Source: Cristatella mucedo
Lineage: Eukaryota; Bryozoa; Phylactolaemata; Cristatellidae
Direction: 5' to 3'
Assembly: GCA_009760855.2 (NCBI GenBank)
Contig: WPIO01000065.1
Location: forward strand, 1,955,001 to 2,019,000
Length of the DNA stretch: 64,000 bases
Under the pieces are notes generated by a model. It did no database searches. It had not been told where the DNA came from and saw only the letters and a list, made by a program, of their open reading frames with translations. Made by a program: the position numbers and the translations under genes. Below, one piece after another: positions 36,682 to 47,224 of this stretch. Numbering within the stretch: the stretch's first letter is position 1; each line of letters opens with the position of its first letter.

Positions 36682-36860
36682 ATTAATGCAAGCTGATTTA
36701 ACAGCCTCTTTTGTAAACCAACAGAAGAGCCTTGGCGGCTATCACCACCACTTGCAGTGGCAACAAAGAATTGCCCACCACAGAATTCAAACCCAAGACA
36801 TCGGGACCGATGTCATGCAAAGAAACCACCTTACCTAGTGTGCTATCGCGGCCACTAAAT
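36682..36860 (-). mobile_element. tRNA-derived SINE, copy 4
   Basis: Reverse strand: GATAGCACACTAGGTAAGGT, a mutated B box GGTTTGAATTC, CCACTGCAAGTGGTGGTGAT and AAAGAGGCTGTTAAATCAGC, ending in an AT-rich tail next to copy 3. Confidence 0.8.
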
Positions 36861-36989
36861 TGCAATCACTTACGAGCAAATGAGGAATCTTGTAGCCGGC
36901 GAAATATTGGTGAACATTCTTGGCTGCTATGCATAAATGCAAGACGAGGTCATTAGACTTTCTTGAATCCAGACATTAAGGTGCTGCAA

Positions 36990-37757
36990 GGAATTGAGGG
37001 ACAGTCTTCCCTTGCTTAGATAAAGATACCACGCCCAAGTTAGTTCATGCATTCGTGACATCCCGTCTCGACATCTGCAACTCACTGCTTACTGGCCTAC
37101 CAGCATGTGCGATCAGGCGATTGCAGCTTGTGCAAAACTCTGCAGCTAGGCTTGTCTGTCGTGAGCGTCGCAGTTGCCACATTACTCCACTTCTCGCCGA
37201 CCTGCACTGGCTACCAGTCAAGCAACAGATTGACTTTAAGGTTTTGTCGCTCACTTTTAGGTCCCTTCATTCGATGGCTCCAGCCTATCTGTTAGATATA
37301 CTACCCCATCAGGCCAAGCATCGTACCACCCGCTTTTCGGAATCCAACAGTCTAGAAATACCTCATACAAACCTTAAATCCTTTGGAGACCGTGCATTTA
37401 GTTCATATGCTCCCAAAGCCTGGAACTCCCTCCCGACCTGCGTCAAAACATCCCCTGACCTGACCACATTTAAAAGGAACCTAAAAACACACCTATTTAG
37501 GACAGCATTTAGTGGGTCCCTGTGATTCGTCCTTGATGTGCTTATGCGTGCTTACACTGTGCATGCTGCCACTAACCACATTTGCATGCTGACCCTGTGC
37601 ATGTCACCCCTAACCATATTATTCATTTTGTTTGTTTTTCAAGCATGATTTTACTTACCATTCAATTGCATTTCACTTTACAGCAAATGTAAAGCGCCTA
37701 GAGAGAGATTAAGTTCTCTGAGGGCGCTTTATCAAGTGAATTATTATTATTATTATT
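36990..37757 (+). mobile_element. LINE family A, youngest-looking 5'-truncated copy
   Basis: The ORF at 37055-37525 (156 codons) holds SRLDICNSLLTGLPACAIRR, NSAARLVCRERRSCHITPLL, LHWLPVKQQIDFKVLSL and SYAPKAWNSLPTCV. The terminal hairpin AAAGCGCC ... GGGCGCTTT is intact, and the element ends in (ATT)n at 37741-37757. Confidence 0.9.
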
Positions 37758-38400
37758 TCAGGGGGATGCTGCCATCGCAGGGATGGACTCCCTGATCTTG
37801 TCCCTCTTTTTGACAATGAAGCTAGAAAAGCAATCTGCTAGATCATTACAGGGATCATCAGGTAAGGAGCTGATCTGGTTGTGGTTGAGGAGATGGTTGG
37901 TTGTCGACATAAGCATGTTTTGATTGTGGTGTCTGTGATTCAATAATGCTTTTATAAAAGCTAGAGTTGGAATTTGCTAGGATCAATTGGTACAATCTAC
38001 AGTAGTCCTCGTATGGTCGTCGATGTACAGTCAGTCCTGATCTTGTGTATGTTTTTTCCAGCTTTCGCTTAGTAAACCTAGCGAGTTTAAGGCGTGTGGT
38101 AAACCGTAGGCCATCTGGGCGAGGGCGCACAGTGTGCTTAGTCAGAGATGAACAATAATCGAGCATTCAGCTAGTGTCGTGTTGTAGCAGTCTACCAATG
38201 ATGACAGGTCAGAAACGGGATTGAACAGCAGAGGCGAGGGAGGTACTCTCGCACAGCCAGCATCGATGTCAAGGGTCGTGAGGTTTTTGCGATTCACATG
38301 GGATTTTAGAGGAGGAGAAGGGTAATAATTTACGAGCAAGTGAGGGATGATGTGGCCGGCGAAAATTCGGCGAACATTCTTAGCTGCTACTAGTTAAGTG
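37758..38400 (-). mobile_element. LINE fragment between endonuclease and RT domains
   Basis: Minus-strand ORFs at 37858-38166 and 38142-38339 read LTKHTVRPRPDGLRFTTRL, TRSGLTVHRRPYEDYCRL and NSSFYKSIIES. This is the linker typical of CR1/L2-type ORF2. It continues to DPCNDLADCFSSFIVKKRDK at 37758-37943. It abuts the tail of the LINE A copy. A piece at 38328-38400 is also present at 36866-36940. Confidence 0.7.
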
Positions 38401-39179
38401 CACTACCTTGTAACAGGCATTTGCTGCCCCAAATAGATGCCTCATTAGAGATGCTGTAGCTGCAGCTCCTAGAACTGATGCTAATTGTAAGAGCCTACTT
38501 TGGAGACAAAGGTGCACTGCAGGGTAAGCGATGCACTTACCACATCCTCTCTACGTTCATGCGAAAGATATATTAAAGAAAGGACAGTGGCCGAGAGAGG
38601 AATACCGGGTCTTTTGTGCCACCTTATATATCACTACTTTCGCCCAATAGCGACTAGTAATCAAGCATATATGTTATTAGCTGAGCCAGATTGCGACTTT
38701 ACTAGTACCCTGAATCCCGGTAATTTCGGCTGCATATAGTACCTTAAAGAGATATGATAGCAAGATATAAATGAACACTCCTACACGTATGTATGCATAC
38801 AAATTGTTTCTGCTAGTAGATTGATCGGCAGCAAAGATGGCTGGCAAGAGCAGGGTGGTAGGGCATGGCCTTTCGAGTAGTGGTCTCGGGCGGCCGTACT
38901 TGTGTAGGCACAGCAATCAAGGGCCGTACGAAAAGGAATGAGAAGGTCGCAGGGAGAAGGTCACAGTGAGAAGGTCGCATGGAGAAGGTTAGTCAATAGG
39001 GGGAGGGGTCGGTAGGTGTGCACGTTGGTCAATTGTGCCATGGCCAACCTCAGCCACTTCGTGTACCCGAGCAAAAGCCAACTGGTTGCTAAATTCGCGA
39101 AATGAGAGTCGATCCTGCGTGCACGACTTCGGCTATTAACCTCTGGAGAGAGCCCATGCGTAGCTATTCCGATGCAATT
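38401..39179. other. Unassigned DNA with a small tandem repeat
   Basis: At 38938-38990 the 14-bp word GAGAAGGTCGCAGG and variants occur four times. No gene recognised. Confidence 0.4.
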
Positions 39180-40345
39180 TAGGTGAGCAATAAGAGTGGG
39201 TTAATGTCTATGGCTGCAAGGCTAGTCTTCAAGTCCCAGCGGTTTGAGCACGCGTCTTCTTTGCTGAAAGAGCTAGGGTGGTTGCCTGTTGAGCAAAGGA
39301 TACAGAGCAAAGTTTTTACGCTGACCCACAGGGCCTGCCAAGGCTTGGCTCCTTGGTACCTAGCTGAACTGCATCAGTTTCAGCCTGTTCGCGCCCTCAG
39401 GCCCTGTGTGGACAATCAATTAGCTGTTCCATTCCTCCGCTTAAAGACAGTTGGCGACAGAAGCTTTAGCTCTGCAGGTCCTAGACTGTGGAACTCGCTT
39501 CCGCAATCCTTACGCAATGACAACTACTCTCCTACTGCCGACTATGGTACATCCTTTTCAGTGGTCCTGAGCTGCTACTTCTATGCTACTCATTACCTCA
39601 ACTGCTCTCCTGACTCTGCTATGCTTCCCACTTAATAATAATAATAATAATACTGCACTTGATAAAGCGCCCTCAGAAAACTTAATCTCTTTCTAGGCGC
39701 TTTACATTTGCTGCAAAGTGATACGCAATAGAATAGTAAGTAAAATCATGCTTGAAAAACAAACAAAATGAATAACATGGTTAGGGGTTACATGCACTGG
39801 GTCAGCATGCAAATGTGGTTAGTGGCAGCATGAACAGTGTCAGCACGCATAAGCACATCGAGGACTAATCACAAGGACCCACTAAATGCTGTCCTAAATA
39901 GGTATGTTTTTAAGTTTCTTTTAAATGTGGTCAGGTCAGGGGATGTTCTGATGCAGGTCGGGAGGGAGTTCCAGGCTGTGGGAGCATACGAGCTAAATGC
40001 ACGGTCTCCAAAGGATTTAAGGTTTGTACGAGGTATTTCTAGACTGTTGGATTCCGAAAAGCGAGTGGTACGATGCTTTGCCTGATGGGGTAGTATATCT
40101 GAAAGATAGGCTGGAGCCATAGAATGAAGAGACCTAGAAGTGAGCGACAAAACCTTGAAGTCAATCCGTTGCTTGACTACTTTCTCTTTGTTGCGTGAGA
40201 CGAAGTCTGTTGGCTACCGAATGCTTACCGAAAGCCACTTAGGCTGTAAGTGCGCTATACAAAACTCTCCTGCGTAACACCCACATAATCTTTATGACTT
40301 TGTGGAGTTACAGATGGAGATACATTACATTAAATCACATTACTT
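39180..40345 (+). mobile_element. LINE family B, 3' copy interrupted by LINE A
   Basis: The ORF at 39183-39635 reads MSMAARLVFKSQRFEHASSL, KELGWLPVEQRIQSKVFTL and GPRLWNSLPQSLRNDNYS. The 3' UTR resumes at 40179 (TTTCTCTTTGTTGCGTGAGA) and ends in ACATTACATTAAATCACATT near 40345. The two parts are separated by the LINE A insertion at 39633-40178. Confidence 0.85.
39633..40178 (-). mobile_element. LINE family A inserted into LINE B
   Basis: Antisense copy with the ATT tail at 39633-39655, the hairpin and the RT C-terminus (minus ORF 39869-40150: HRTTRFSESNSLEIPRTNL). It is 5'-truncated at LLADLHWLPVKQ. ACT flanks it on both sides (39630-39632, 40179-40181). The copy at 23410-23440 shows the same site without the insertion. 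Confidence 0.85.
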
Positions 40346-40354
40346 TGCAGCAGC

Positions 40355-40380
40355 TCTCTCCCTATCTCTCTCTCCCTCCC

Positions 40381-40413
<33 letters not shown>

Positions 40414-40490
40414 CCTCTCTCTCTCTCTTTCTCTCTCGCTCCCCTCGCACTCTCTCTCTCTTTATACATGTATATCTCTTTCTCTATCTA
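40355..40490. repeat. (CT)n microsatellite
   Basis: CT/TC-rich run with CCCTC interruptions, directly after the LINE B tail. Confidence 0.9.
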
Positions 40491-40514
40491 TTTTCATAAA
40501 CACTAAGTGTGAAC

Positions 40515-41515
40515 GAAGACTGGAACGAAGGTCGGCATCATTTGACTGGCACGCCCTCTATTTCACACTCAAGTAATCTGACCCCGTGCAAGACAATTGG
40601 ACTTTCGCCTCTTTCGTAGCCGTGCAGCTGGAATGTAAACAGTGCTAGCCGAAGATGCCTACCAATGCGTGATGGCAGAGTAGTTCCGGGAGTAGACGCC
40701 CAACCCTATGCAATACGTTGCAAGCTGGCTGTGTCTCAGCACGAAAGTGCATTCACGTTGTATCTGCCGAGAGCACTGCATTCTCTTTATCAACTGCAGA
40801 GCAGACGCCGCCACCTTGGTTAGGGCCTTTGATGTTGGCACGAGGAAGGTCAAAGGCGGTCGAAGCTCAGCCACACTTTAGAGTAAAGCTAAGCCACATA
40901 TTAGCCGAATTCAGATGCCCACGGTGATATGGTGGCATGACGTTCTCAACGCTGACCTTCAACGAAGCTACGTATAAGGTCTATGTGAGTAGCAGGAATC
41001 TCTCTATCGCACAGCTGCTGCTGCAGCTGCTGCTGCTGCTGCTGATGATGATGCAGGTATTCGTCCGTTGTTAGTATGCAACGTACGTAAATTGGTAAGG
41101 CGGAAGATTGCATGCCGCCCAACAACGTCATCAAAGTATGAGGTCTCAAGCACCCGCGAAAAGCCGCTGAACCTAGCAAAGCTGACCGCAGTCTTCTAGG
41201 GATATGCTTCCAAAAGTTATAAATCTCGGGGAAAATCAATAATGGTGGCCAAAAAAAACCAACTCGCACTGCCGACTTTCTTGCAATGCTAGGTGGCCTT
41301 TATTCCCTCCGCATCGCCATACGTTCAACCTCAGAAACGGTGGAAAGTTCATGCTGCCTACGGTACCTGCTGCCTACTTGGCGGTGAATCAGAAAGTACC
41401 TGTGTTACCCCGACCCAGATTTCGGGGTTAGAGTCACGCAGGTTTTAATTTATTTGCTGCCACAATATTAATTATAGTCTTTAGGTTCATTTAGCGATAC
41501 ATATACAGGCTGTTC
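40515..41515. repeat. Repeat family D, copy 3
   Basis: Same orientation and order as 13966-15050 with high similarity. Differences include a longer GCTGCT run near 41018-41045 and small indels. Confidence 0.8.
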
Positions 41516-41599
41516 CTACATTCCACTTTTCTGGTCTCTCTCCTCTGTCTCCCCTCTCCTTTCCTCTCCCCTCATCCTCTCTCCGGCTTTTAAGCCGTC

Positions 41600-42576
41600 G
41601 GCATGTGCTACAGCGACTGATAAAACTGAATGCTTGCCTTGCAGACATTCGATCCTGGATTTCGGCTAATTTCCTTAAACTATACGACAATAAAACGGAA
41701 CTGCTACTCATAAGACACCCCAAGTTTGTGCCTTGACAATGCTTTTCTCCTCTAATAAGTGATGCTGTTGTGCGACCCATACCACGCGCTCGGAATTCAG
41801 GTGTCGCCTTCCGCGCCTGCCTAAATTAAAAAAACTTCGTTAAGAAGACTGCTTTCGCAGGTTGCCAGTCATCGCGTTCAATCGCTGTCTAATATTAGTA
41901 ACCAAGTTCCACGTTGGCATGCCAAAAATTTAACTAGATTTTTGGTTCTTTCTCGGCAAGTCTGCTTTAATTCTCTTTCGGTCGGCGCTATAAGAAAGCC
42001 AGTAGGCTACTGCAGCTAGTGATGAATATAGTAGCATAGCTAGTTCCAATATCCTACGAAAGAACTTAGGTGGCTGCCGGTTGATAAACAGATACAGAGC
42101 AATGTTCTTACGATGATGCATGCACAAGGCCTGCCAGAGCTTGGCTCCTTCATGCCTAGCTGAACTGCTGCACTAGTTACAGCCTCCTCGTGCCCTCAGG
42201 TCTTCTACGAAAAATAATTTTGCCGTTCTATTTCATTGCTTAAAGACCAATGCGACAGAACCATTTGACCAGCATATCCTAGACTTGGACTACGGATCTC
42301 ACTTCCACAATTCTTACGCAACGACAAACACTCTCCTGCTGCCAACTGTGACATATTTCTTTCCAGCCGTTCTGAGCTGCTACTTCAATACTACTCAAAA
42401 CCTCAAAATGCTGTCCTAGCTGAAGATTTACTTCCCATTTATCTTTTCGCGAAATTTTAAGACCGTTAGATACTGAATGCGTAGCGACAGCCGCTTAGGC
42501 TTTGAATATGCCACACACCACTTTTCAGTATAGCACGCACATAGTCTTTTTGTCTTCACGGAGTTCCAGATGGAGG
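41600..42576 (+). mobile_element. LINE family B, decayed copy joined to repeat C
   Basis: RT words: WISANFLKLYDNKTELLL at about 41655-41710, and GTTAAGAAGACTGCTTTCGC. The 3' UTR lies near 42430-42570. Same junction with repeat C as at 25111. Confidence 0.7.
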
Positions 42577-43500
42577 CACATTATTGAACTGCGACCCAGC
42601 GCCAAGTCTCGGGTGCAAATTGCGCCTGGCTCAAGTCTAGTATAACTGAGAGATAATCACATAGTTGTGTGCGGCCTAACCGTACGTTATCGTGCAATCG
42701 ATTACTAACCATTACTATTCAGGGTCCGCGAATAATAATAATAATAATAATAATTCACTTGATAAAGCGCCCTCAGAGAACTAAATCTCTCTCTAGGCGC
42801 TTTACATTTGCTATAAAGTGAAATGCAATTGAATGGTAAGTAAAATCATGCTTGAAAAAACCAACGAAATGAATAATATGGTTAGGGGTGACATGCACAG
42901 GGTCAGCATGCAATAAATACCTCAGCATTCATAATCTGACCGATCGAGCACGCCACCGTTTCAGGACGAAACGTTCTCACAACTTATTGCGGTGGGTGCA
43001 CGGATTTACATAAAGACACTCGCAGGTCATCTGACTGATGCCTTCGCGGACAAGTCGCCGCCATTAGTCCAATTCATCCTGCGGCCATCTTGGGAAATGA
43101 GCTTGTGGACGAAGCTCCGAATGTGCACTTGAGCGTCTGCACTGCTCACGCAGGTCGCTCCAGCGTCCTGCAACCGTAACGGGTGTGCGCGCTGTAACTG
43201 ATATCGCGTATGCGGCGCGGTAGAGTTAGCTTAGCGGGACGCGTCAGCGGACGGGTGAGCTCTAGGGGCCGACGGGTTTGGTGATCCGTTGAGGCTGACC
43301 GCGGCGAACTTTTAGATGTTCCACCCACTCCTTCCCCGCCGGCTTTCGGCCACGTAGAAAAACAAGGCATCCTTGCAAACCTTGCGTCGAGGCCAATTTG
43401 TTCTTCGGGCGCTCGGACGCGCTAGTACTTGGCAGTCCGGCAGCCGGCAGTGTTCGACGCGACTCGCTAGCTTACTTTGCTTGGGCCGCGTTCAGCATTT
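42577..43500. repeat. Repeat family C, copy 2 (interrupted)
   Basis: Starts GAACTGCGACCCAGCGCC, carries ATCTGACCGATCGAGCACG at about 42937, and ends in the GC-rich part (GCTGACCGCGGCGAACTTTT). It shows the uninterrupted target of the Polinton (AGCACGCCACCG). A LINE A end at 42736-42911 splits it. Confidence 0.8.
42736..42911 (-). mobile_element. LINE family A, very short 3' copy inside repeat C
   Basis: (AAT)n tail, hairpin AAAGCGCCCTCAGAGAAC, and 3' UTR ending at GGGTCAGCATGC. AATAA flanks it on both sides. Repeat C copies 1 and 3 lack it. Confidence 0.8.
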
Positions 43501-43574
43501 GCTGCTTTCGCCGGTTCTTTAAATTATTCGCACTTCATTAATACTTTTAAAACTGCTACCGTTACGTTCCTTCC

Positions 43575-43845
43575 AGCGTTGAATGAACTCAAAATGATGC
43601 ACCAAATATGCCGTGCATGTCGCTGTATGCTCGTGCGCGCACGAGCGAGTGGGTATGTGTATGCACGTGTGCGGAGTATATCATCAGCGTGTCGCGGCAG
43701 GAACAAGTAGCCTTAAGCGTACAGCCAATCGCAGTGCCAGTGTCAGCCTCCGCAAGAACAACAGCTCTTGTCGCAGCCACGTGCCTGTCGCAGCCGTTTT
43801 TCAGATGCGACAGAGAACGTAAAATGGCGTCCAAGCACTAGCTGA
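43575..43845. repeat. Repeat family G, copy 2
   Basis: Matches 24020-24295: CTCAAAATGATGCACC, GTATATCATCAGCGTG, CAGCCAATCGCAGTGCCAG and GGCGTCCAAGCACT. Confidence 0.75.
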
Positions 43846-44023
43846 CAACGGTGGAAGTGTACTGTCTGCACACGCATCGGTTGAAGTAGATTCGCTGTGT
43901 CGCGCGAAAATTTTGTTCTCACATTAGGCAGCCGCTATTCTAGAGCCCTTGCAAGGGTTGCACACTCCCTGTGCAAATCGTCACAGCGTGCTGATTGGGG
44001 CGCTTGCGCGCGCTGCACGTCGA

Positions 44024-44145
44024 GCACGCGCTTTTTCCACCGCGGCATTCGCCCATCGCGCCGCGGCAGGTCGGTAGCTCGCTAGCACGTGCTTTTTCCA
44101 CCGCGGCATTCGCCCATCGCGCCGCGGCAGGTCGGTAGCTCGCTA
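44024..44145. repeat. Tandem duplication of a 61-bp GC-rich unit
   Basis: The units at 44024-44084 and 44085-44145 differ at one base (GCACGCG against GCACGTG). Both contain CTTTTTCCACCGCGGCATTC. Confidence 0.9.
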
Positions 44146-44159
44146 CTAGAGCGCATTAG

Positions 44160-44640
44160 GTGGGTCAACTTTTTACAGGTTTCAAGAATAGCAGACGCAC
44201 ACGCGCATAAGCAGCCGAATCTCGAACCTAAATCGGACTAATCAATGCAGCAAACTAAGCCACAATCGCTCACTATATTTTGCGACTTCAATGCTGAGCA
44301 GCAATGCATAGCAACGTTTACTGCTTGTGCTGCCCGGTCACTTTTTTCCTTTCAGGCTTATGCAAGAGCCTCGTCTTCGGCGCGCAGGCTCCCAGAGAGC
44401 TGCTTGCAATGGCGCTGCTCAAACGCTGCCCGTGGAGCACGCGCGTGTGGACGTGCACACAAACGCACTCTGTAGGCGATCGTTCCCGTTCATTACTTGC
44501 GAAGAATCTTAATAGCGAAAACGCCCACACGACGAATACGAATCGGGTCTGAGTTAACTCACCGTATTTGACCGCTCGCTTGCACGAGTCGCATTTAGGA
44601 CGCCTCTTGCTCACATTTCTCCTCTTTATATCTTCTGTAT
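44160..44640. repeat. Repeat family F, copy 2
   Basis: Pairs with 15240-15735: TTACAGGTTTCAAGAATAG, GCTGCCCGGTCACTT, GTGCACACAAACGCACT and GGGTCTGAGTTAACTCACC. Confidence 0.8.
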
Positions 44641-44999
44641 ATCTACATCCCTCTCTCGCTCCTTTTATCTTTTATACGACTGCACTAGGCCGCAAGCGTA
44701 GCGTCCGTTAGGCTGCATGTGGCCCAGTTGGCGCACGTCGAATGCGCATACACGTGAAGCCCCGGGCCTCGGAGGGTGGCTAGCGACTTGCTGTTGCAGC
44801 ACCGATGCTCGCAGGTAAACTTACAGTAGAGGAACGCAGCAGAAAAAAAGAGCGGAAATACCACAAGTCCCTATCAATGGCGTAGATATATCTTTTTGTT
44901 TTTACAACGGCTGAGAGATTACAAGCTTCCAATATATATCTGTCCGGTTACAAAAGCGCCCAGAACCCCGCTGAGCCGTCACTTAAACCGCCGGCACCT
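44641..44999. other. Unassigned DNA
   Basis: Nothing recognised. Confidence 0.4.
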
Positions 45000-45929
45000 G
45001 CTAGAGCGACTGATAAACTGAATGCTTTCCTTGCAGGTATACGATCTATTACGTCGGCAAATTTCCTCAGCTACATGACGATGAAACCGGTGCTTCTCAT
45101 AGAACACCCTAAGAGTGTGGCTGGAACAGAAGGCCTTGCTACTCTTATACTGTCGTGCAACCATCACCTTGTGCTCGGAATTTAGGCGTCTTTGACGGCT
45201 GCCAAAATTTTGAAAGCTTCGTTAAGAAGACTGCTCCCACAGCTCGCCATCACGTTTGATAGCTATCTGAAATCGGGAACTGTGTTCCACGTTGGCATGC
45301 AACCAATTTAACAAGCTCCTTGGTTCTGTCGCGACAAGATTGTTTTAACCTCCTTATGGCCTCGCTACAAAAACAGCCACTTGGCCACTGCAGGTGGTGA
45401 TGAATATGGCTGCACGGCTAATTTCAAGATTCCACGAAAAAGCTTGGGGGCTTCCGGTTGATCGACGGTTGCAGAGCAAATTTCTTTCTCTGATCAAATA
45501 TGCCCACCGCGGCTTGGCTACTTCATACCTAGCTGAGCTGCTGCATTAATTTCAGCCTCATCGTGCCCCCAGGTCTTTTAAAATTAGCATTTTCATTTCT
45601 CCGCTTACAGAACGTTGGCGACATCAGCTTTTGATCTACATGTCACAGGCAGTGGAACTCACTTCCACAATTCTTACGCAACGATACATACTCTCCCAGT
45701 GCCGACTGGCATATTCTTTCCACCCGTCCTAAGCTGCTACTTCCATACGACTGGCTACTTCAACTGCTCCACTGACTAAAACTGTTTATGCTTATCTCTT
45801 CGTAGCGTAAGATGAAGTCTTGTGGGCTACCGAACGCGTACCGAAAGCCACTCATGATTTGAGTGTGCCATACACTACTCTTCTGCGTAACAACCACATC
45901 GTCTTTGTGGCTTTGTGGAGTTATAGAAG
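45000..45929 (+). mobile_element. LINE family B, decayed copy joined to repeat C
   Basis: Same architecture as 24320 and 41600: GCGACTGATAAACTGAATGC, CGTTAAGAAGACTGCTCCCA, GATGAATATGGCTGCACGGC, then the 3' UTR. Confidence 0.7.
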
Positions 45930-46138
45930 ATACATAGCTGAATTGTGACCCAGGGCCTAGCCTCTGGCGCAACTTGCACCTGGCTTAAATTCTGGAGCTC
46001 AACTGGGAGAATATCACACAGCGTCGGCTTTTATACCGCCTAGCCTTAGGTTATCGCGTAACCGATTTCTAACCGCTATCATTAAGGTTCCGCGAATAAT
46101 AAATATATCGCCGTTCATTATCTGACCAATCGAGCACG
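45930..46138. repeat. Repeat family C, copy 3, part left of the Polinton
   Basis: It starts TGTGACCCAGGGCCTAGCC and runs to ATCTGACCAATCGAGCACG, where the Polinton begins. It continues at 62549. Confidence 0.8.
46134..46138. repeat. Target-site duplication, left (GCACG)
   Basis: The same five bases follow the right end at 62549-62553. The uninterrupted sequence occurs in repeat C copy 2 (GAGCACGCCACC). Five to six bp is the normal Polinton target duplication. Confidence 0.85.
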
Positions 46139-46410
46139 TGATGATTGTTTTTTACCCTATACGACATTTTTATTTTATCAACTCGCATCTTTTTCCCTTT
46201 TACAACATTTTTAGTTTTTCAACTCGTTCTCGTTAACACTCGAACTCGTTTCAAAACTAAAAACGTTGTAAAATGAAAAAAGCGCTCGTTTCAAAAATAA
46301 AAACATCGTATAGTGGTAAAAAAAAATCTTCACACTCGTTCTCGTTATCACTCGAACTCGTCAAAGTCTTTTTTAAGACTAGGATATCTGTTTTCAAAAT
46401 CTTTATATAT
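46139..46410. repeat. Left terminal inverted repeat of the Polinton
   Basis: It matches the complement of 62274-62548, beginning TGATGATTGTTTTTTACC (TGATCATTG... at the other end). The outer 180 bp is itself an imperfect palindrome centred near 46235. The word ACTCGTTCTCGTTA occurs twice (46222, 46334). Confidence 0.93.
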
Positions 46411-46880
46411 TAGAGTAAAAAATTCTTGTATACAGTTTCTAAAATTTGATTTAAAGAAGAATATTTATTAAATGTACTATGAGTACAAGGTGTGAATTAT
46501 TTTCTAGACACTATCGTGAGGGCACAATTTCTTACATTATTAGAATTAGGGAAGTATTCTATAAGTTTTACGATTATCGCATTCCTTTTGTTAATAATTA
46601 TAAGTAAGTTAAACAACACATTGATTTTATAATTAATTTAATTCGTAAAGGCGAGAAGCAAAAGTTGACAAATTATAATTTGATTAGACATCCAGAATTA
46701 TTTAATAATGATCAATCTTTTAATATTGTTGATGATTGTCTAGTTAAAACATTCAGAGATCCATATTATGAAATGGGTTTTCCACAAAAAAATGCTGATA
46801 ATATTTCTTAATAAATATAGAAAACGACATATATTTGTATAATATAATAAAAAAAAACTTGAATTAAACATCTTTTTTAT

Positions 46881-46894
46881 TTTATATAGAAATG
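46881..46894 (+). promoter_or_regulatory. Polinton gene-start motif (representative copy)
   Basis: TATATAGAAATG: the AT-rich core TATAGAA sits directly on the start codon. Similar motifs precede starts at 48426, 50913, 53907 and 54766 (+) and at 48416, 50175, 52202, 57000, 57563, 58073, 58263 and 62207 (-). Confidence 0.6.
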
Positions 46895-47131
46895 AGTGAT
46901 GAAAAATTTAGCAGGCAAGTTGGAGAAAAATATCAAGATTATATCAGAAGATTAAAAACTGCAGCTGCTGAAAAATCTGAAGGATTAAAACCTAGACATC
47001 CAAAGACATGTGAAGATGTTGCAGAATTCATTTCTTATCTTAATGATCGTAGCTATGGTGTTACTTCTGTTTTCATTAGTTATATGGATTCACCAGATTA
47101 TGAAGAAGATTTTTATCCAGGATGGGTTTGA
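46892..47131 (+). CDS. Polinton small gene, unknown (79 codons)
   Basis: Part of the Polinton fossil. A charged N-terminus (MSDEKFSRQVGEKYQDYIRR) leads to a C-terminus rich in aromatic and acidic residues (YMDSPDYEEDFYPGW). No family recognised. The start is supported by the TATATAGAA motif directly upstream. It is the first gene inside the left terminal repeat. Confidence 0.45.
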   Translation: MSDEKFSRQVGEKYQDYIRRLKTAAAEKSEGLKPRHPKTCEDVAEFISYLNDRSYGVTSVFISYMDSPDYEEDFYPGWV

Positions 47132-47224
47132 AAAACTTTCAATAAATATAGGAAAACGGCAGATTTAAGAAACAAATTTGTTCTTCAAAGATATGATGAG
47201 GTAGTTGCATATAACGTTAAATTT

